Source: Paramixta manurensis (GTDB lineage: Bacteria > Pseudomonadota > Gammaproteobacteria > Enterobacterales > Enterobacteriaceae). Taken from it: a stretch of DNA of 64,000 bases. Numbering within the stretch: the stretch's first letter is position 1; every line of letters begins with the position of its first letter. A program made the translations under genes and the position numbers. Location: NCBI RefSeq assembly GCF_013285385.1, contig NZ_CP054212.1, positions 558,001 through 622,000 of the forward strand, read 5' to 3'. Below the pieces are notes generated by a model. That model made no database searches. It was given only the letters and a program-made list of their open reading frames with translations, and was not told the DNA's origin. This document shows, one piece after another, positions 8,680 to 20,257 of this stretch.

Positions 8680-11535
8680 TTACAATGCCGCAATTACCGC
8701 CTGCTGTTCAATCAGTTTGGCTTTCGCTTGCTCAAATTCCGCCATCCGGTCGCGCTCCTTCGCCACAACCGCCTCTGGCGCTCGTGAGACAAAGCCTTCA
8801 TTAGAGAGTTTTCCGGCGATTTTCGCGATCTCGCCTTCCAGGCGCGTCACCTCCTTCACCAGCCTCTCCAGTTCGGCGGCTTTATCTACCAGACCGGCCA
8901 TCGGAATCAGCAACTCAGCGCCTTCAACCAGCTTAGTGACGGAAACCGGGCCTTTATCGTCGGCTGCCAGTAGCGTGATAGCACTGAGACGCGCCAGCGA
9001 TTGCAGGAAGCTGCGGTTATCATTAACCCGACGCTGTACTTCCGCACTGGCGCCGCGCAGCAGCACATCCAGCGGTTTACCCGGCGCGATATTCATTTCG
9101 GCACGGATATTACGCACCGCGACAATCGCTTGCTTCAACCATTCGGTATCGGCAATTGCCGCCTCATCGACGCTTTCCGCCGACCAGGTCGGGAACGGTT
9201 GTAGCATGATGGTATCGGCGGTAATGCCTTTCAGCACTTTCACGCGCTGCCAAATAGTCTCAGTAATAAACGGAATAATTGGATGCGCGAGGCGTAGCAG
9301 CGCTTCCAGCACCGTTACCAGCGTATGGCGCGTGCCGCGCAGTTCCGCTTCGCTACCGCCGTTCATCACCGGTTTGGTTAACTCCAGATACCAGTCACAG
9401 AACTGGTTCCAGGTAAACTCATACAACGCACTGGCCGCCAGATCGAAACGGTAGTTATCCAGCGCCTCGCGGTAGGTTTTCACCGTTTGGTTAAACTCAG
9501 CCAGAATCCAGCGATCCGCCAGCGAAAGGACCTTATCGCCGCCGTTGAAACCGCAATCCTGCTCCTCGGTGTTCATCAGCACAAAACGGCTGGCGTTCCA
9601 CAGCTTGTTACAGAAGTTGCGGTAACCTTCCAGACGCTTCATATCCCAGTTAATGTCGCGCCCGGTAGAAGCCAACGCGGAAAGCGTAAAGCGTAGTGCA
9701 TCGGTGCCGGTAGGTTCAATACCGTTCGGGAACTGCTTCTCGGTACGCTTACGAATTTTTTCCGCCAACTGCGGCTGCATCATATTGCCGGTGCGTTTCT
9801 CCAGCAGCGCTTCCAGTGAGATACCATCCACCATATCCAGCGGGTCGATAACGTTACCTTTCGACTTGGACATTTTCTGGCCTTCTTCATCGCGGATCAG
9901 ACCGGTCATATACACGGTCTTAAACGGCACCTGCGGCTTACCGTTTTCATCCTTAATAAAGTGCATGGTCAGCATGATCATGCGTGCGATCCAGAAAAAG
10001 ATAATATCGAAGCCGCTAACCACTACGCTGGTAGGGTGGAAGGTGCGCAATGCTTCAGTATTTTCCGGCCAGCCAAGGGTGGAGAAGGTCCACAAACCGG
10101 AAGAGAACCAGGTATCCAGCACATCTTCATCCTGATGCAACGCCACGTCTGCGGCGAGCTGGTTTTCGCTGCGCACCTCTTCTTCGCTGCGACCGACATA
10201 CACATTACCGTGGTCGTCATACCAGGCCGGGATACGGTGCCCCCACCACAGTTGGCGCGAAATACACCAATCCTGAATATCGCGCATCCACGAGAAATAC
10301 ATATTCTCGTACTGCTTCGGTACGAACTGAATATCACCCTGTTCAACGGCTTCAATCGCCACTTTTGCCAGCGGAGCAGTACGGACATACCACTGATCGG
10401 TCAGCATCGGCTCAATGACCACGCCGCCGCGATCGCCATAGGGAACGGTCAGATCGTGTGGTTTCACCTCTTCCAGCAGACCTAATTCATCCACGGCGGC
10501 AACCACCGCTTTACGGGCCGCGAAACGCTCCAGGCCGCGGAATGAGGCCGGGATCGCGTGGTCGTAAACCTCAGACTCTTCGCCGTTGGTATCGTAAACC
10601 TGCGCGCTGTCGCGAATATCGCCGTCAAACGTCAGAATATTAATCATCGGCAGTTTGTGACGACGACCAACTTCATAGTCATTAAAATCATGCGCCGGGG
10701 TGATCTTCACGCAGCCGGTGCCTTTTTCCATATCGGCGTGTTCATCGCCAACGATCGGAATACGGCGATCAACCAGCGGTAAGGTGACGAACTTACCGAT
10801 CAGATCTTTATAACGCGGATCTTCCGGGTTCACCGCCACGCCGGTATCGCCCAGCAAGGTTTCCGGACGCGTCGTGGCGACCACCAGATACGCTTTGCCA
10901 TCTGCGGTGCGCGCGCCGTCCGCCAGCGGGTAACGGATATGCCACATGGAGCCTTTCGACTCGCGGTTTTCTACTTCCAGGTCGGAAATCGCGGTACGCA
11001 GTTTCGGATCCCAGTTCACCAGACGCTTGCCGCGGTAGATCAGGTTTTCCTTGTAGAGACGAACAAACACCTCTTTCACCGCGTTAGACAAGTCGTCGTC
11101 CATAGTGAAGCGTTCGCGCTCCCAGTCTACCGAGTTGCCGAGACGCCGCATCTGGCGCGTAATAGCGCCGCCAGACTCCGCTTTCCACTGCCAAATTTTG
11201 TCGATAAACGCCTCGCGCCCATAATCCTGGCGCGTTTTGCCCTCTTCAGCGGCGATCTTACGCTCTACCACCATTTGCGTCGCAATACCTGCATGGTCGG
11301 TACCCGCCTGCCAGAGGGTGTTTTTCCCCTGCATGCGCTGATAACGGATCAAGGTATCCATAATGGTTTGCTGGAAGGCGTGACCCATATGCAAGCTGCC
11401 GGTGACATTCGGCGGCGGGATCACGATGCAGTAGCTTTCCTGGCGGGTATCGCCATTAGGTTTGAAATAGCCCTGCTTTTCCCAGTGCTCGTAAAGCGGC
11501 TGCTCGATATCTTGCGGGTTATATGTTTTTTCCAT
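8680..11535 (-). CDS. valS: Valyl-tRNA synthetase
   Basis: Class Ia synthetase that charges tRNA-Val and edits mischarged Thr-tRNA. The 951-residue length equals E. coli ValS. The HIGH-type motif HMGH is at about residues 49-52 in [14 protein letters not shown], and KMSKS is near residue 555 in [14 protein letters not shown]. The CP1 editing insert lies between them ([11 protein letters not shown]), and the tRNA-binding coiled-coil tail closes the protein. The start lies 6 bp after the holC stop, so holC-valS is cotranscribed. Confidence 0.99.
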   Translation of the reverse strand: MEKTYNPQDIEQPLYEHWEKQGYFKPNGDTRQESYCIVIPPPNVTGSLHMGHAFQQTIMDTLIRYQRMQGKNTLWQAGTDHAGIATQMVVERKIAAEEGKTRQDYGREAFIDKIWQWKAESGGAITRQMRRLGNSVDWERERFTMDDDLSNAVKEVFVRLYKENLIYRGKRLVNWDPKLRTAISDLEVENRESKGSMWHIRYPLADGARTADGKAYLVVATTRPETLLGDTGVAVNPEDPRYKDLIGKFVTLPLVDRRIPIVGDEHADMEKGTGCVKITPAHDFNDYEVGRRHKLPMINILTFDGDIRDSAQVYDTNGEESEVYDHAIPASFRGLERFAARKAVVAAVDELGLLEEVKPHDLTVPYGDRGGVVIEPMLTDQWYVRTAPLAKVAIEAVEQGDIQFVPKQYENMYFSWMRDIQDWCISRQLWWGHRIPAWYDDHGNVYVGRSEEEVRSENQLAADVALHQDEDVLDTWFSSGLWTFSTLGWPENTEALRTFHPTSVVVSGFDIIFFWIARMIMLTMHFIKDENGKPQVPFKTVYMTGLIRDEEGQKMSKSKGNVIDPLDMVDGISLEALLEKRTGNMMQPQLAEKIRKRTEKQFPNGIEPTGTDALRFTLSALASTGRDINWDMKRLEGYRNFCNKLWNASRFVLMNTEEQDCGFNGGDKVLSLADRWILAEFNQTVKTYREALDNYRFDLAASALYEFTWNQFCDWYLELTKPVMNGGSEAELRGTRHTLVTVLEALLRLAHPIIPFITETIWQRVKVLKGITADTIMLQPFPTWSAESVDEAAIADTEWLKQAIVAVRNIRAEMNIAPGKPLDVLLRGASAEVQRRVNDNRSFLQSLARLSAITLLAADDKGPVSVTKLVEGAELLIPMAGLVDKAAELERLVKEVTRLEGEIAKIAGKLSNEGFVSRAPEAVVAKERDRMAEFEQAKAKLIEQQAVIAAL

Positions 11536-11541
11536 TTCTAC

Positions 11542-12000
11542 TTATGTCGTTTGCGGCTGCGGCGGCGTTGCCGTATTCAAGTGGAAGCCGACGCTGCGAT
11601 AGGCTTTATAACGGTCGCGCGCCAACTGTTTCAAAGATTCTTCGTAAGGTACGAAGTCTATCACTTCATGGAAAGCGGTGGCAAAATCTGCAAACTGCGG
11701 CAACAGGCTAATTAAGAGATCGCGCGGCGCATTACCGCGGCGCTGCGGCCAGGCTAGCTCAACCGGCGCGCCGTAGCGCGGCCCTTCGCCAGCCAGATTA
11801 TGCGGCACAAAGGCATTGGCCGGACGTTGCCATAACGCTTCATCCAAACGTATTGCTTGTTGTTCATCTTCGCAGGCAATCAACACGCGTTTACCGCGGC
11901 GCCAATGCGTTTCCGCTAGCTCACAGACTAATACCTCAAGCGGGCGGAGTCCGTCGATCGGCGTCTCGGATTCCAGAAGATAGAAGGTCGCGTTTTTCAT
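11542..12000 (-). CDS. holC: DNA polymerase III subunit chi
   Basis: Chi subunit of the clamp-loader complex, linking the holoenzyme to SSB through the psi subunit. The 152-residue protein keeps the E. coli HolC pattern (147 residues): MKNATFYLL start, KRVLIACEDEQQAIRLDEALW, FVPHNLAGEGPRYGAPVELAWPQ, and FVPYEESLKQLARDRYKAYR near the end. The tail is a few residues longer and Gln/Pro/Thr rich. It lies between pepA and valS on the same strand. Confidence 0.97.
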   Translation of the reverse strand: MKNATFYLLESETPIDGLRPLEVLVCELAETHWRRGKRVLIACEDEQQAIRLDEALWQRPANAFVPHNLAGEGPRYGAPVELAWPQRRGNAPRDLLISLLPQFADFATAFHEVIDFVPYEESLKQLARDRYKAYRSVGFHLNTATPPQPQTT

Positions 12001-12033
12001 GATGCTGCCAATTATATGCGATGGGTTCCGCCG

Positions 12034-12059
12034 TCGGAGGCAAGCAAGCCTGCCTCCGA
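12034..12059 (-). terminator. Hairpin between pepA and holC
   Basis: TCGGAGGC (12034-12041) pairs perfectly with GCCTCCGA (12052-12059) in the 75-bp gap after the pepA stop. No U tract follows, so it may only partly separate pepA from holC-valS. Confidence 0.4.
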
Positions 12060-12075
12060 GGGAAAAGAGAGAGAC

Positions 12076-13602
<1,527 letters not shown>

Positions 13603-13851
13603 TTAAAGACAACGGCGTCTGCTGCGGCTAGAATGTAGCGCTTTCGTGACAGCCATACCGTTGCGTAACGACGTTTAGTAAACGGACGTCAGATTGAGTT
13701 TCGGTGACAATTGTAGTTTTTCGCGTCACCTAAACGCTTATGTCATACAATATTAGCTATGACGACGGCCATTGATGAGAAAAAATGGCGGATAAGCGTT
13801 GAAACTATCGATTTTCCTGCAAAAAGACAAGTTTTCACAGGCGTACTAAGC

Positions 13852-14952
13852 GTGATCATCATTAGATATCTGGTTCGGGAAACGCTCAAAAGCCAACTGG
13901 CGATACTCTTTATCCTGCTGCTGATCTTCTTTTGTCAGAAGCTGGTCAGGATCTTAGGGGCTGCCGTGGACGGTGACATCCCAACAAATTTAGTTCTGAC
14001 TCTGTTAGGTCTCGGCGTGCCGGAAATGGCACAGCTCATTCTGCCGCTGAGCCTGTTTCTGGCCATTTTAATGACCCTTGGCCGGCTCTACACCGAAAGT
14101 GAAATTACGGTGATGCACGCCTGCGGCCTGAGCAAAATGGTGCTGGTTAAGGCGGCATCAATCTTAATGTTGCTGACGGTGGTCGTGGCGGCAGTCAATG
14201 TGGTGTGGCTGGGGCCGTGGTCTTCACGTTACCAAAGTGAAGTCACGCAAAATGCCAAAGCCAACCCCGGCGCGGCGGCGCTGGCAGCCGGGCAATTTCA
14301 GCAATCCAGCGATGGAAACAACGTTCTGTTCCTTGAAAATGTGAAAGGCAATCAGTTTGGTCATGTTTTCCTCGCACAACTGCGCCCTAAGGGCAATGCG
14401 CGGCCATCGGTGGTGCTGGCGGACAGCGGGCATTTGGAGCAACGGCGCGATGGTTCGCAGGTGGTGACGCTGGATAAAGGCACGCGCTTTGAAGGGACCG
14501 CGATGCTGCGTGATTTCCGCATTACCGACTTTACTAATTATCAGGCGATTATTGGTTATAAACCGGCGATTCTCGATCCGAATGACGCCGATCAGGCTGA
14601 TTTTAGCAGTTTGTTACACAATTCTTCGCCGGAGTTTCGTAGCGAATTGAGTTGGCGTGTCACGCTGGTGTTTTCGGTGATCGTGATGGCGCTGATGGTG
14701 GTGCCGCTCAGTGTGGTTAACCCGCGTCAGGGGCGGGTGTTGTCGATGTTGCCGGCGATGCTGCTATATCTGATTTTCTTCCTGTTACAGAGTTCGCTGA
14801 AGTCTAACGGGGCCAAAGGGAAACTCGATCCGATGATCTGGATGTGGCTAATTAACCTCGGTTATCTGGCGTTGGCGGTTGTACTGAACCTGTGGGATAC
14901 GGTGCCGGTGCGCCGAATACGCGCCCGCTTCGTGCGTGGAGGTTCCGTATAA
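13852..14952 (+). CDS. lptF: Lipopolysaccharide export ABC permease LptF
   Basis: Inner-membrane permease that, with LptG and the LptB ATPase, extracts LPS and pushes it onto LptC. The frame is open upstream to 13759, but conserved sequence begins only at IIIRYLVRETLKSQLAILF. The GTG at 13852 gives exactly 366 residues, the E. coli LptF length. Three N-terminal helices, a periplasmic beta-jellyroll (about residues 130-260) and three C-terminal helices (WRVTLVFSVIVMALMVVPLSVVNPRQGR onward) are visible. The GTG start and poor ribosome site suggest modest expression. It overlaps lptG by 1 bp. Confidence 0.96.
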   Translation: MIIIRYLVRETLKSQLAILFILLLIFFCQKLVRILGAAVDGDIPTNLVLTLLGLGVPEMAQLILPLSLFLAILMTLGRLYTESEITVMHACGLSKMVLVKAASILMLLTVVVAAVNVVWLGPWSSRYQSEVTQNAKANPGAAALAAGQFQQSSDGNNVLFLENVKGNQFGHVFLAQLRPKGNARPSVVLADSGHLEQRRDGSQVVTLDKGTRFEGTAMLRDFRITDFTNYQAIIGYKPAILDPNDADQADFSSLLHNSSPEFRSELSWRVTLVFSVIVMALMVVPLSVVNPRQGRVLSMLPAMLLYLIFFLLQSSLKSNGAKGKLDPMIWMWLINLGYLALAVVLNLWDTVPVRRIRARFVRGGSV

Positions 14953-16028
14953 TGTTTGGCGTTCTTGACCGTTATATCGGTAAAACCATCTTTAACACCA
15001 TCATGATGACGTTGTTCATGCTGGTGTCGCTGTCCGGCATCATCAAGTTTGTCGACCAGTTGCGAAAAACCGGGCAGGGCGCCTATTCCGCGCTTGATGC
15101 TGGCTACTACACATTGTTGAGCGTGCCGAAAGATATTGAGATCTTTTTCCCGATGGCCGCGCTGCTCGGCGCGTTGTTAGGGCTTGGCACCCTGGCACAG
15201 CGCAGTGAGTTAGTGGTAATGCAGGCCTCGGGGTTTACCCGCGTACAAATTGCGCTTTCGGTGATGAAAACCGCGATCCCGTTGGTGCTGTTAACCATGG
15301 CGATCGGCGAGTTTGTCGCACCGCAGGGTGAGCAAATGGCGCGTAACTACCGTGCACAGCAAATCCTTGGCGGTTCATTGGTTTCCACACAGAACGGCCT
15401 GTGGGCGAAAGATGGCAGCAGCTTTATCTACATTGAACGGATCAGAGGCGATAGCCAACTGGACGGTATCAGTATCTATAACTTTAACGATCAGCGGCGT
15501 TTGCTAAATGTACGTTACGCCGCCAGCGCTAAATGGGATAAAAAAACGCGCGCGTGGAAGTTGTCGCAAGTGGATGAGTCTGATCTGAATAATCCGCAGC
15601 AAATCGCGGGTAAACAAACCCTGAGCGGCGAATGGAAAACTAATCTGACGCCGGATAAGCTCGGTGTGGTGGCGCTTGACCCGGATGCGTTATCAATTCG
15701 CGGCCTGTATAACTACTCGAAATATCTACACCAAAGCGGGCAGGAGGCGGGGCGTTATCAGTTGAATATGTGGAGTAAAATCTTCCAGCCGCTCTCGGTC
15801 GCGGTGATGATGCTGATGGCGTTATCGTTTATTTTCGGCCCGCTGCGTAGCGTTTCGATGGGTGTGCGCGTCGTTACCGGGATTAGTTTTGGCTTTCTGT
15901 TCTACGTGCTGGATCAGATTTTTGGCCCGCTCAGCCTGGTGTATGGCATCCCGCCAATCTTGGGCGCGGTGCTGCCCAGCGCTTTGTTCTTTGCAATTAG
16001 CGTGTACATGCTACTTAAACGACGTTAA
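14952..16028 (+). CDS. lptG: Lipopolysaccharide export ABC permease LptG
   Basis: Second permease subunit of the LptB2FG exporter. The 358-residue protein starts MFGVLDRYIGKTIF (E. coli LptG is 360 residues). The ATG shares one base with the lptF stop (TAATG), and GGAGG lies at 14938-14942, so the two are translationally coupled. It shows the coupling-helix region ALLGLGTLAQRSELVVMQASG, the periplasmic domain and three C-terminal helices. The pair is divergent from pepA and followed by a hairpin. Confidence 0.97.
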   Translation: MFGVLDRYIGKTIFNTIMMTLFMLVSLSGIIKFVDQLRKTGQGAYSALDAGYYTLLSVPKDIEIFFPMAALLGALLGLGTLAQRSELVVMQASGFTRVQIALSVMKTAIPLVLLTMAIGEFVAPQGEQMARNYRAQQILGGSLVSTQNGLWAKDGSSFIYIERIRGDSQLDGISIYNFNDQRRLLNVRYAASAKWDKKTRAWKLSQVDESDLNNPQQIAGKQTLSGEWKTNLTPDKLGVVALDPDALSIRGLYNYSKYLHQSGQEAGRYQLNMWSKIFQPLSVAVMMLMALSFIFGPLRSVSMGVRVVTGISFGFLFYVLDQIFGPLSLVYGIPPILGAVLPSALFFAISVYMLLKRR

Positions 16029-16033
16029 GAGCA

Positions 16034-16073
16034 GGCTCGTTCAGTGAGGGTTTCATCCTTCGGTGAACGAGCC
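16034..16073 (+). terminator. Hairpin after lptG
   Basis: GGCTCGTTCA (16034-16043) and its perfect complement TGAACGAGCC (16064-16073) form a 10-bp stem with a 20-nt loop 5 bp after the lptG stop. No run of T follows; a terminator or 3' stabiliser is inferred. Confidence 0.5.
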
Positions 16074-16395
16074 GGTCGTTCCCTTCCCGGTGGTGTTCCC
16101 GCCATAACAAAATAAATACCCCTTCCGTTTCGCTTATTAAAAACTTTTATTGTTTATTTGACAGGTAGCCGTTTAAATTTCCCTGCTAACAGCCTATTTT
16201 CTCGCGGGTTATTGTTGTTGGACATAATGATAATAGACTGCTATGAAAAATAATCTATTTACATTTTATTTTCACTAGCTGTTTTAGAACATAGCTAACT
16301 CTATTTTAATATCCAGGCTATGCTTAAAAATAAGCATCCCGGTGTGATGGTTGTTTTTTGATTTTAATTAACCAATGAATTATTTGGGGAGCAGA
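16074..16395. other. AT-rich intergenic region upstream of the DUF2382 genes
   Basis: About 320 bp without a credible gene. It is clearly more AT-rich than lptG. It must hold the promoter of the DUF2382 pair, but I could not pick out a convincing -35/-10 pair. A TTGACA at about 16157 lacks a good -10 partner. A GGGGAG ribosome site lies at 16386-16391. Confidence 0.5.
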
Positions 16396-16806
16396 ATGGC
16401 TTCATCTGAAAATAAAAACCATGAAGCACAAATATTGCCGCGAGTGGAAGAGCAGGCGGAGTTGCGCACCACACGCATAGTAGATAGCCGTACCCTTGTG
16501 AGCCGTACCACCGTCACCGATGAGGCGTTGCTGGAAACCGAGCTCCAACGCAATGAAGTTGAAATTAAGCATGTTGAGATAAATCAACCCGTTGATGAAA
16601 ATAATATTCCGAACGTGCGTCAGGAAGGCGATGTTTTAATTATTCCTATGATTGAAGAACAGGTGGAAATTATTCGTCATCATGTATTGAAAGAAGAAGT
16701 TCACATTCACAATATAAATAAAAAAGAGCCTTTTAAACAGAAGGTTATTTTGCGGCGTCAGGAAGTAACAATTAGCAAGGATGAAAAGGGCGAAAATCAG
16801 ACTTAA
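16396..16806 (+). CDS. DUF2382 (YsnF/AvaK-like) protein, short form
   Basis: A 136-residue, highly charged cytoplasmic protein made of one DUF2382 domain: ILPRVEEQAEL near the start, then paired strands with the alternating pattern VEIKHVEIN, VLIIPMIEEQVEIIRHHVLKEEVHI and KVILRRQEVTI. DUF2382 proteins are stress-associated in several bacteria, and no biochemical activity is assigned. A start at 16375 is possible, but GGGGAG lies 5 bp before the ATG at 16396. It is followed 20 bp later by a larger DUF2382 protein, so the two probably form an operon. Confidence 0.8.
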   Translation: MASSENKNHEAQILPRVEEQAELRTTRIVDSRTLVSRTTVTDEALLETELQRNEVEIKHVEINQPVDENNIPNVRQEGDVLIIPMIEEQVEIIRHHVLKEEVHIHNINKKEPFKQKVILRRQEVTISKDEKGENQT

Positions 16807-16826
16807 CTTTAAAAGAGGAATATCAA

Positions 16827-17813
16827 ATGGCACATGAAAAAATTGTTACGGCGTTCAGTCAGATACAACAAGCGGAAGTAGCAAAAGAAAAATTGCTCAC
16901 TGAAGGTATCGCAGAAAAGAATATCGATATTATTTCTGGTGAGCGACTGCGGGTGAAAGATAAAGAAATCCGTCACCCAAGCTTTTGGCAGCGTCTGTTC
17001 GGTGATGACGTAGATGATAGCTATGCCAGCGAATATAGCCGTGCATTGCAAACCGGCGGCGTGCTATTGACGGTGCGCGCCGACAAAGAGGAAGCCGGTC
17101 GTATTGAAGCGTTGCTAGATCAGTACGCCACCAATTACGCTTCTGGCGCTGGCGCTGATGTAACGGCGGGTGCCGGGTTAAACGATGATCGGCGGGAGTT
17201 TTTAGGCGAAACGGATGATAGGGTAGCGCCTCCCGCCGGGCTGCAGGCTAACCGGGATTTCGCGGGCGAAACCGACGATCGCCAAACCTCACCGGCACTA
17301 AGCGATCAGGCGTTTGATAGTCACGGGGAGGAATTAACGCCTAATGACGAACGTTTGATTGCGCGAGACGAAGGTTTCCCGGTAAGCGGCGAAGCACTGC
17401 CGACCGACGCCGAACGCGAAAGTTTAAAACTAGCGGAAGAACAGGTGGAGATTGGTAAACGTCAGGTGAATGATGGCACGGTTAGACTGCGTCGTTATAC
17501 CGTTGAGGATCACGTGGCTGAAGACGTTTCGCTTTACGATCAACACGCCGAAGTGTTTCGTAATGCGGTAGACGATCCTGCCTACCTTAACGAGGTTGAT
17601 TGGTCGGACAAAACCATTGAAGTGGAAGAGTCACATGAAGTGCCAACGGTAAGTAAGAGCGCTTACGTTAAAGAAGAAGTCGGTATCCGTCGTTCAGAAA
17701 CAGAGCGGGTGGAGACCGTGAAGGATACCGTTCGTCGCCAAGAGGTGGATATTGAACAGGGCCGGGATGAAGATGAACTCCTACGTAAAGACGATGACTT
17801 TCCGCGTAAATAA
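16827..17813 (+). CDS. DUF2382 (YsnF/AvaK-like) stress protein, long form
   Basis: A 328-residue acidic protein. Residues 1-95 form an N-terminal domain (KIVTAFSQIQQAEVAKEKLLTEG) resembling the alpha-beta fold of general stress protein 17M. A low-complexity linker (about 100-190) repeats the motif F-GETDDR twice. A C-terminal DUF2382 domain (about 195-328) follows, with EEQVEIGKRQVNDGTVRLRRY and repeated VEV-strand pairs ending in RRQEVDIEQG. It has an AGAGGA ribosome site. It is paired with the shorter DUF2382 gene. A stress-linked role is inferred from family only. Confidence 0.8.
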   Translation: MAHEKIVTAFSQIQQAEVAKEKLLTEGIAEKNIDIISGERLRVKDKEIRHPSFWQRLFGDDVDDSYASEYSRALQTGGVLLTVRADKEEAGRIEALLDQYATNYASGAGADVTAGAGLNDDRREFLGETDDRVAPPAGLQANRDFAGETDDRQTSPALSDQAFDSHGEELTPNDERLIARDEGFPVSGEALPTDAERESLKLAEEQVEIGKRQVNDGTVRLRRYTVEDHVAEDVSLYDQHAEVFRNAVDDPAYLNEVDWSDKTIEVEESHEVPTVSKSAYVKEEVGIRRSETERVETVKDTVRRQEVDIEQGRDEDELLRKDDDFPRK

Positions 17814-17857
17814 CCACGGAGAGACGGGCACGCTTCCCTGTTCCGTTATCCATCAGG

Positions 17858-17880
17858 GGCGCCGCACAATGCGCGGCGCC
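17858..17880. terminator. Hairpin between convergent DUF2382 gene and denD
   Basis: GGCGCCGC (17858-17865) pairs with GCGGCGCC (17873-17880), a perfect 8-bp stem with a 7-nt loop exactly between two convergent stop codons. Probable bidirectional terminator. Confidence 0.6.
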
Positions 17881-17886
17881 TCCAGC

Positions 17887-18873
17887 TTAGGCAAGCGGTA
17901 AACGGATGTTTGCCTCTGCGATATACTCCTGCACTATCTCATCAAAATCGGCATTAGCGCTAAAGCCCAGCCGCTTCGCATAAGTGGCGTGAAAATCACC
18001 CGGCCATGAATTAACAATTTTCTCTACCTGCGGGTCGTGCTGGAACGTAATCTGTTCCACCACCCCATCGCCTGCCACCCGGCGCAACGCGGCAATCATC
18101 TGCTCCACCGTCACCGATAACCCGGTCATATTGATCACGCGCCCCTGATCCAGCGCCCCGGCATTGAGTTCATGGCCCTGAACTAACGCCGCGATTGCGC
18201 GAGCCGGAGAAAGTAGCCACAGGCGCGTATCCAGCGCAACCGGGCAACGTGCCGCTTCGCCATTAAGCGGCTCGCGAATAATCCCACTGGCGAAGCTGGA
18301 TGCCGCCTGATTCGGTTTGCCGGGGCGAACCACAATGGTTGGCATCCGCAGGCTACGGCCATCAATCCAACCGCGGCGGCTGTAATCAGACAGCAGCAGG
18401 TCGTTCATCGCTTTTTGCACGCCATAAGAACTCTGTGGCCGCCACACCTGCTCGTCCGGGACTTGCGCGGGTAAACTACCGCCAAATACCGCCACCGAAC
18501 TGGTGATCACCATCTTCGCCCGACGTTGCTGTTGACGCAGCGCCTCCATCATCTGGCGCGTGGCATCGAAATTGATGGTCATGCCCAATTCAAATTCCTG
18601 CTCGGCCTGGCCTGAAACCACCGCCGCCAGATGGAACACCGAATCAAACTCTTCCTCGAACAGCGTGGCAAGAAACGCTGCATCGCTAATATCGCCACTG
18701 CGTACCGTCAAGCGTGGGTCTTGAATATCGCTCAGGGCGATGCGATCACAAGCGACAATGCGCTGAATATCGTGTCGCTGCCCGGCGCTGTCGGTCAATT
18801 GACCGCGTGTCAGTAACGCCTGAATCAGTTTTTTGCCGAGAAAACCTGCGGCGCCGGTTACTAATACCTTCAT
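17887..18873 (-). CDS. denD: D-erythronate dehydrogenase (NAD-dependent epimerase/dehydratase fold)
   Basis: Extended short-chain dehydrogenase of 328 residues that oxidises D-erythronate to 2-oxo-tetronate. GAAGFLG near residue 7 is the NAD-binding glycine motif, and the catalytic S-Y-K set is seen at SSVAVFGG and SSYGVQKA (about residues 124 and 148). The DenD assignment rests on family resemblance and on the neighbours otnI, otnC and otnK, the gene set known for four-carbon acid sugar catabolism. It is the last gene of the minus-strand operon, 15 bp after the transporter. Confidence 0.85.
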   Translation of the reverse strand: MKVLVTGAAGFLGKKLIQALLTRGQLTDSAGQRHDIQRIVACDRIALSDIQDPRLTVRSGDISDAAFLATLFEEEFDSVFHLAAVVSGQAEQEFELGMTINFDATRQMMEALRQQQRRAKMVITSSVAVFGGSLPAQVPDEQVWRPQSSYGVQKAMNDLLLSDYSRRGWIDGRSLRMPTIVVRPGKPNQAASSFASGIIREPLNGEAARCPVALDTRLWLLSPARAIAALVQGHELNAGALDQGRVINMTGLSVTVEQMIAALRRVAGDGVVEQITFQHDPQVEKIVNSWPGDFHATYAKRLGFSANADFDEIVQEYIAEANIRLPLA

Positions 18874-18888
18874 GTCATACCTCGTAAA

Positions 18889-20208
18889 TTAACGATTCAC
18901 CATCCGAGCGGGAATCAGGAAAACGGCCGCCGCGCCAACAAACAGCGTCGCGGAAATGATCAACACGCCAGCCAGCGTCGAATGGGTAAGGTCGCTTAAA
19001 ATGCCCATCAAATACGGCGCAACAAAACCGGCCAGGTTACCGAAGGAGTTGATGAGTGCGATACCGACCGCCGCCATCGAACCGCCGAGAAAAGCGGTGG
19101 GCAGGCTCCAGAATAGCGGTAGGGTACTTAATCCCCCGGCGGCGCCAAGCGTCAGACCAATCATGGCGACAATCAGGTTGTCGCTAAACAGCGCGGAAAT
19201 CACCATTCCTACGCCGCTCATTACCGCAATAAACGCCAAATGCCAGCGACGTTCGCGATGTTTATCGGCGCTATGTGAGGCAACTAACATGGTCACAATC
19301 GCGGCGGCATAAGGAATCGCGGTGAGTAAGCCAACGGTGAAAATATCGGTTACCCCGGCGTTATGAATTAGCGTCGGTAGCCAGAAACCGACGGTATAAA
19401 ACCCGGCGATCAGGCAGAAGTAGATAAAGGTCAGTAGCCAGACTTTTCGGTTGCGGAAAACCGCCCATGCGCTGACCGAACCGTGCGATTCATGCTGGGC
19501 GCTATCTTCCGCCAGTCGCTTAAGCATCAGGCTCTTTTCGTCGGCGCTCAGCCAGTTGGCCTGCTCAATGCGATCGGTTAACCAGGCCAGGACAAACAGC
19601 CCGATAAACAGGGAGGGAACGCCCTCAATGATATACAGCCATTTCCAGCCTTCCAGACCGTGGCTTCCGTTGAAATACTCCATAATCCAGCCGGAAAGCG
19701 GGCTACCAATCACGCCGGAAATCGGTACTGCGGTGGCGAACAACGCAAACATTCGTCCGCGCCGCCAGGTCGGGAACCAGAACGACAGAAACAGAATGAC
19801 GCCAGGATAGAAGCCTGACTCTGCCACACCGAGCAGGAACCGTACCAGATAGAATTGCAGCGGCGTGGTGACGAAGGCGGTGCAGGGCGCAATCACCGCC
19901 CAGGAGATAAGGATTGCGGCAATCAGTCGGCGTGCGCCGAATTTATGCAGCGCCAGATTAGTCGGGATCTCAAAGCCGAAATAGCCGAGGAAAAAGATCC
20001 CGGCGCCCAGCCCGTATACCGCATCGGAAAAGGCCAGATCGTTCGACATTTGTAACTTAGCGACCCCGACGTTAATGCGGTCGAGATAGGCGACGATATA
20101 GCACAGCATTAACAGCGGCAGGATGCGCCACATGGCTTTCTTCCAGACGCGCGCTTCGTCGGGCGCGACGGCGGTAACGTCATGTGTCATTGAGGAGGAG
20201 AGTGTCAT
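18889..20208 (-). CDS. MFS transporter, anion:cation symporter family, probable tetronate importer
   Basis: A 439-residue major facilitator with 12 predicted helices. It has the ACS-family signature YIVAYLDRINVGVAKLQM in helix 1, GAGIFFLGYFGFEIPTN in helix 2 and RFLLGVAESGFYPGVI in helix 4. ACS members take up organic anions such as galactarate, galactonate and phthalate. Its place between denD and otnI suggests import of D-erythronate or another four-carbon sugar acid. Substrate inferred from the operon. Confidence 0.87.
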   Translation of the reverse strand: MTLSSSMTHDVTAVAPDEARVWKKAMWRILPLLMLCYIVAYLDRINVGVAKLQMSNDLAFSDAVYGLGAGIFFLGYFGFEIPTNLALHKFGARRLIAAILISWAVIAPCTAFVTTPLQFYLVRFLLGVAESGFYPGVILFLSFWFPTWRRGRMFALFATAVPISGVIGSPLSGWIMEYFNGSHGLEGWKWLYIIEGVPSLFIGLFVLAWLTDRIEQANWLSADEKSLMLKRLAEDSAQHESHGSVSAWAVFRNRKVWLLTFIYFCLIAGFYTVGFWLPTLIHNAGVTDIFTVGLLTAIPYAAAIVTMLVASHSADKHRERRWHLAFIAVMSGVGMVISALFSDNLIVAMIGLTLGAAGGLSTLPLFWSLPTAFLGGSMAAVGIALINSFGNLAGFVAPYLMGILSDLTHSTLAGVLIISATLFVGAAAVFLIPARMVNR

Positions 20209-20257
20209 AATTATTAGGCCTCAAATAAAAGCGGGTCAGAGTGTAGGTAAGGCGTGA

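Noticed and set aside
8717..9454. 245-codon plus-strand frame inside valS
   Set aside because: Antisense to the conserved valS 3' part, low-complexity Ser/Ala/Arg-rich translation typical of a GC-rich shadow frame.
13759..13851. Extended N-terminus of LptF from an upstream ATG at 13759
   Set aside because: The extra 31 residues have no counterpart in E. coli LptF and run into the promoter region; the GTG at 13852 gives the exact family length.
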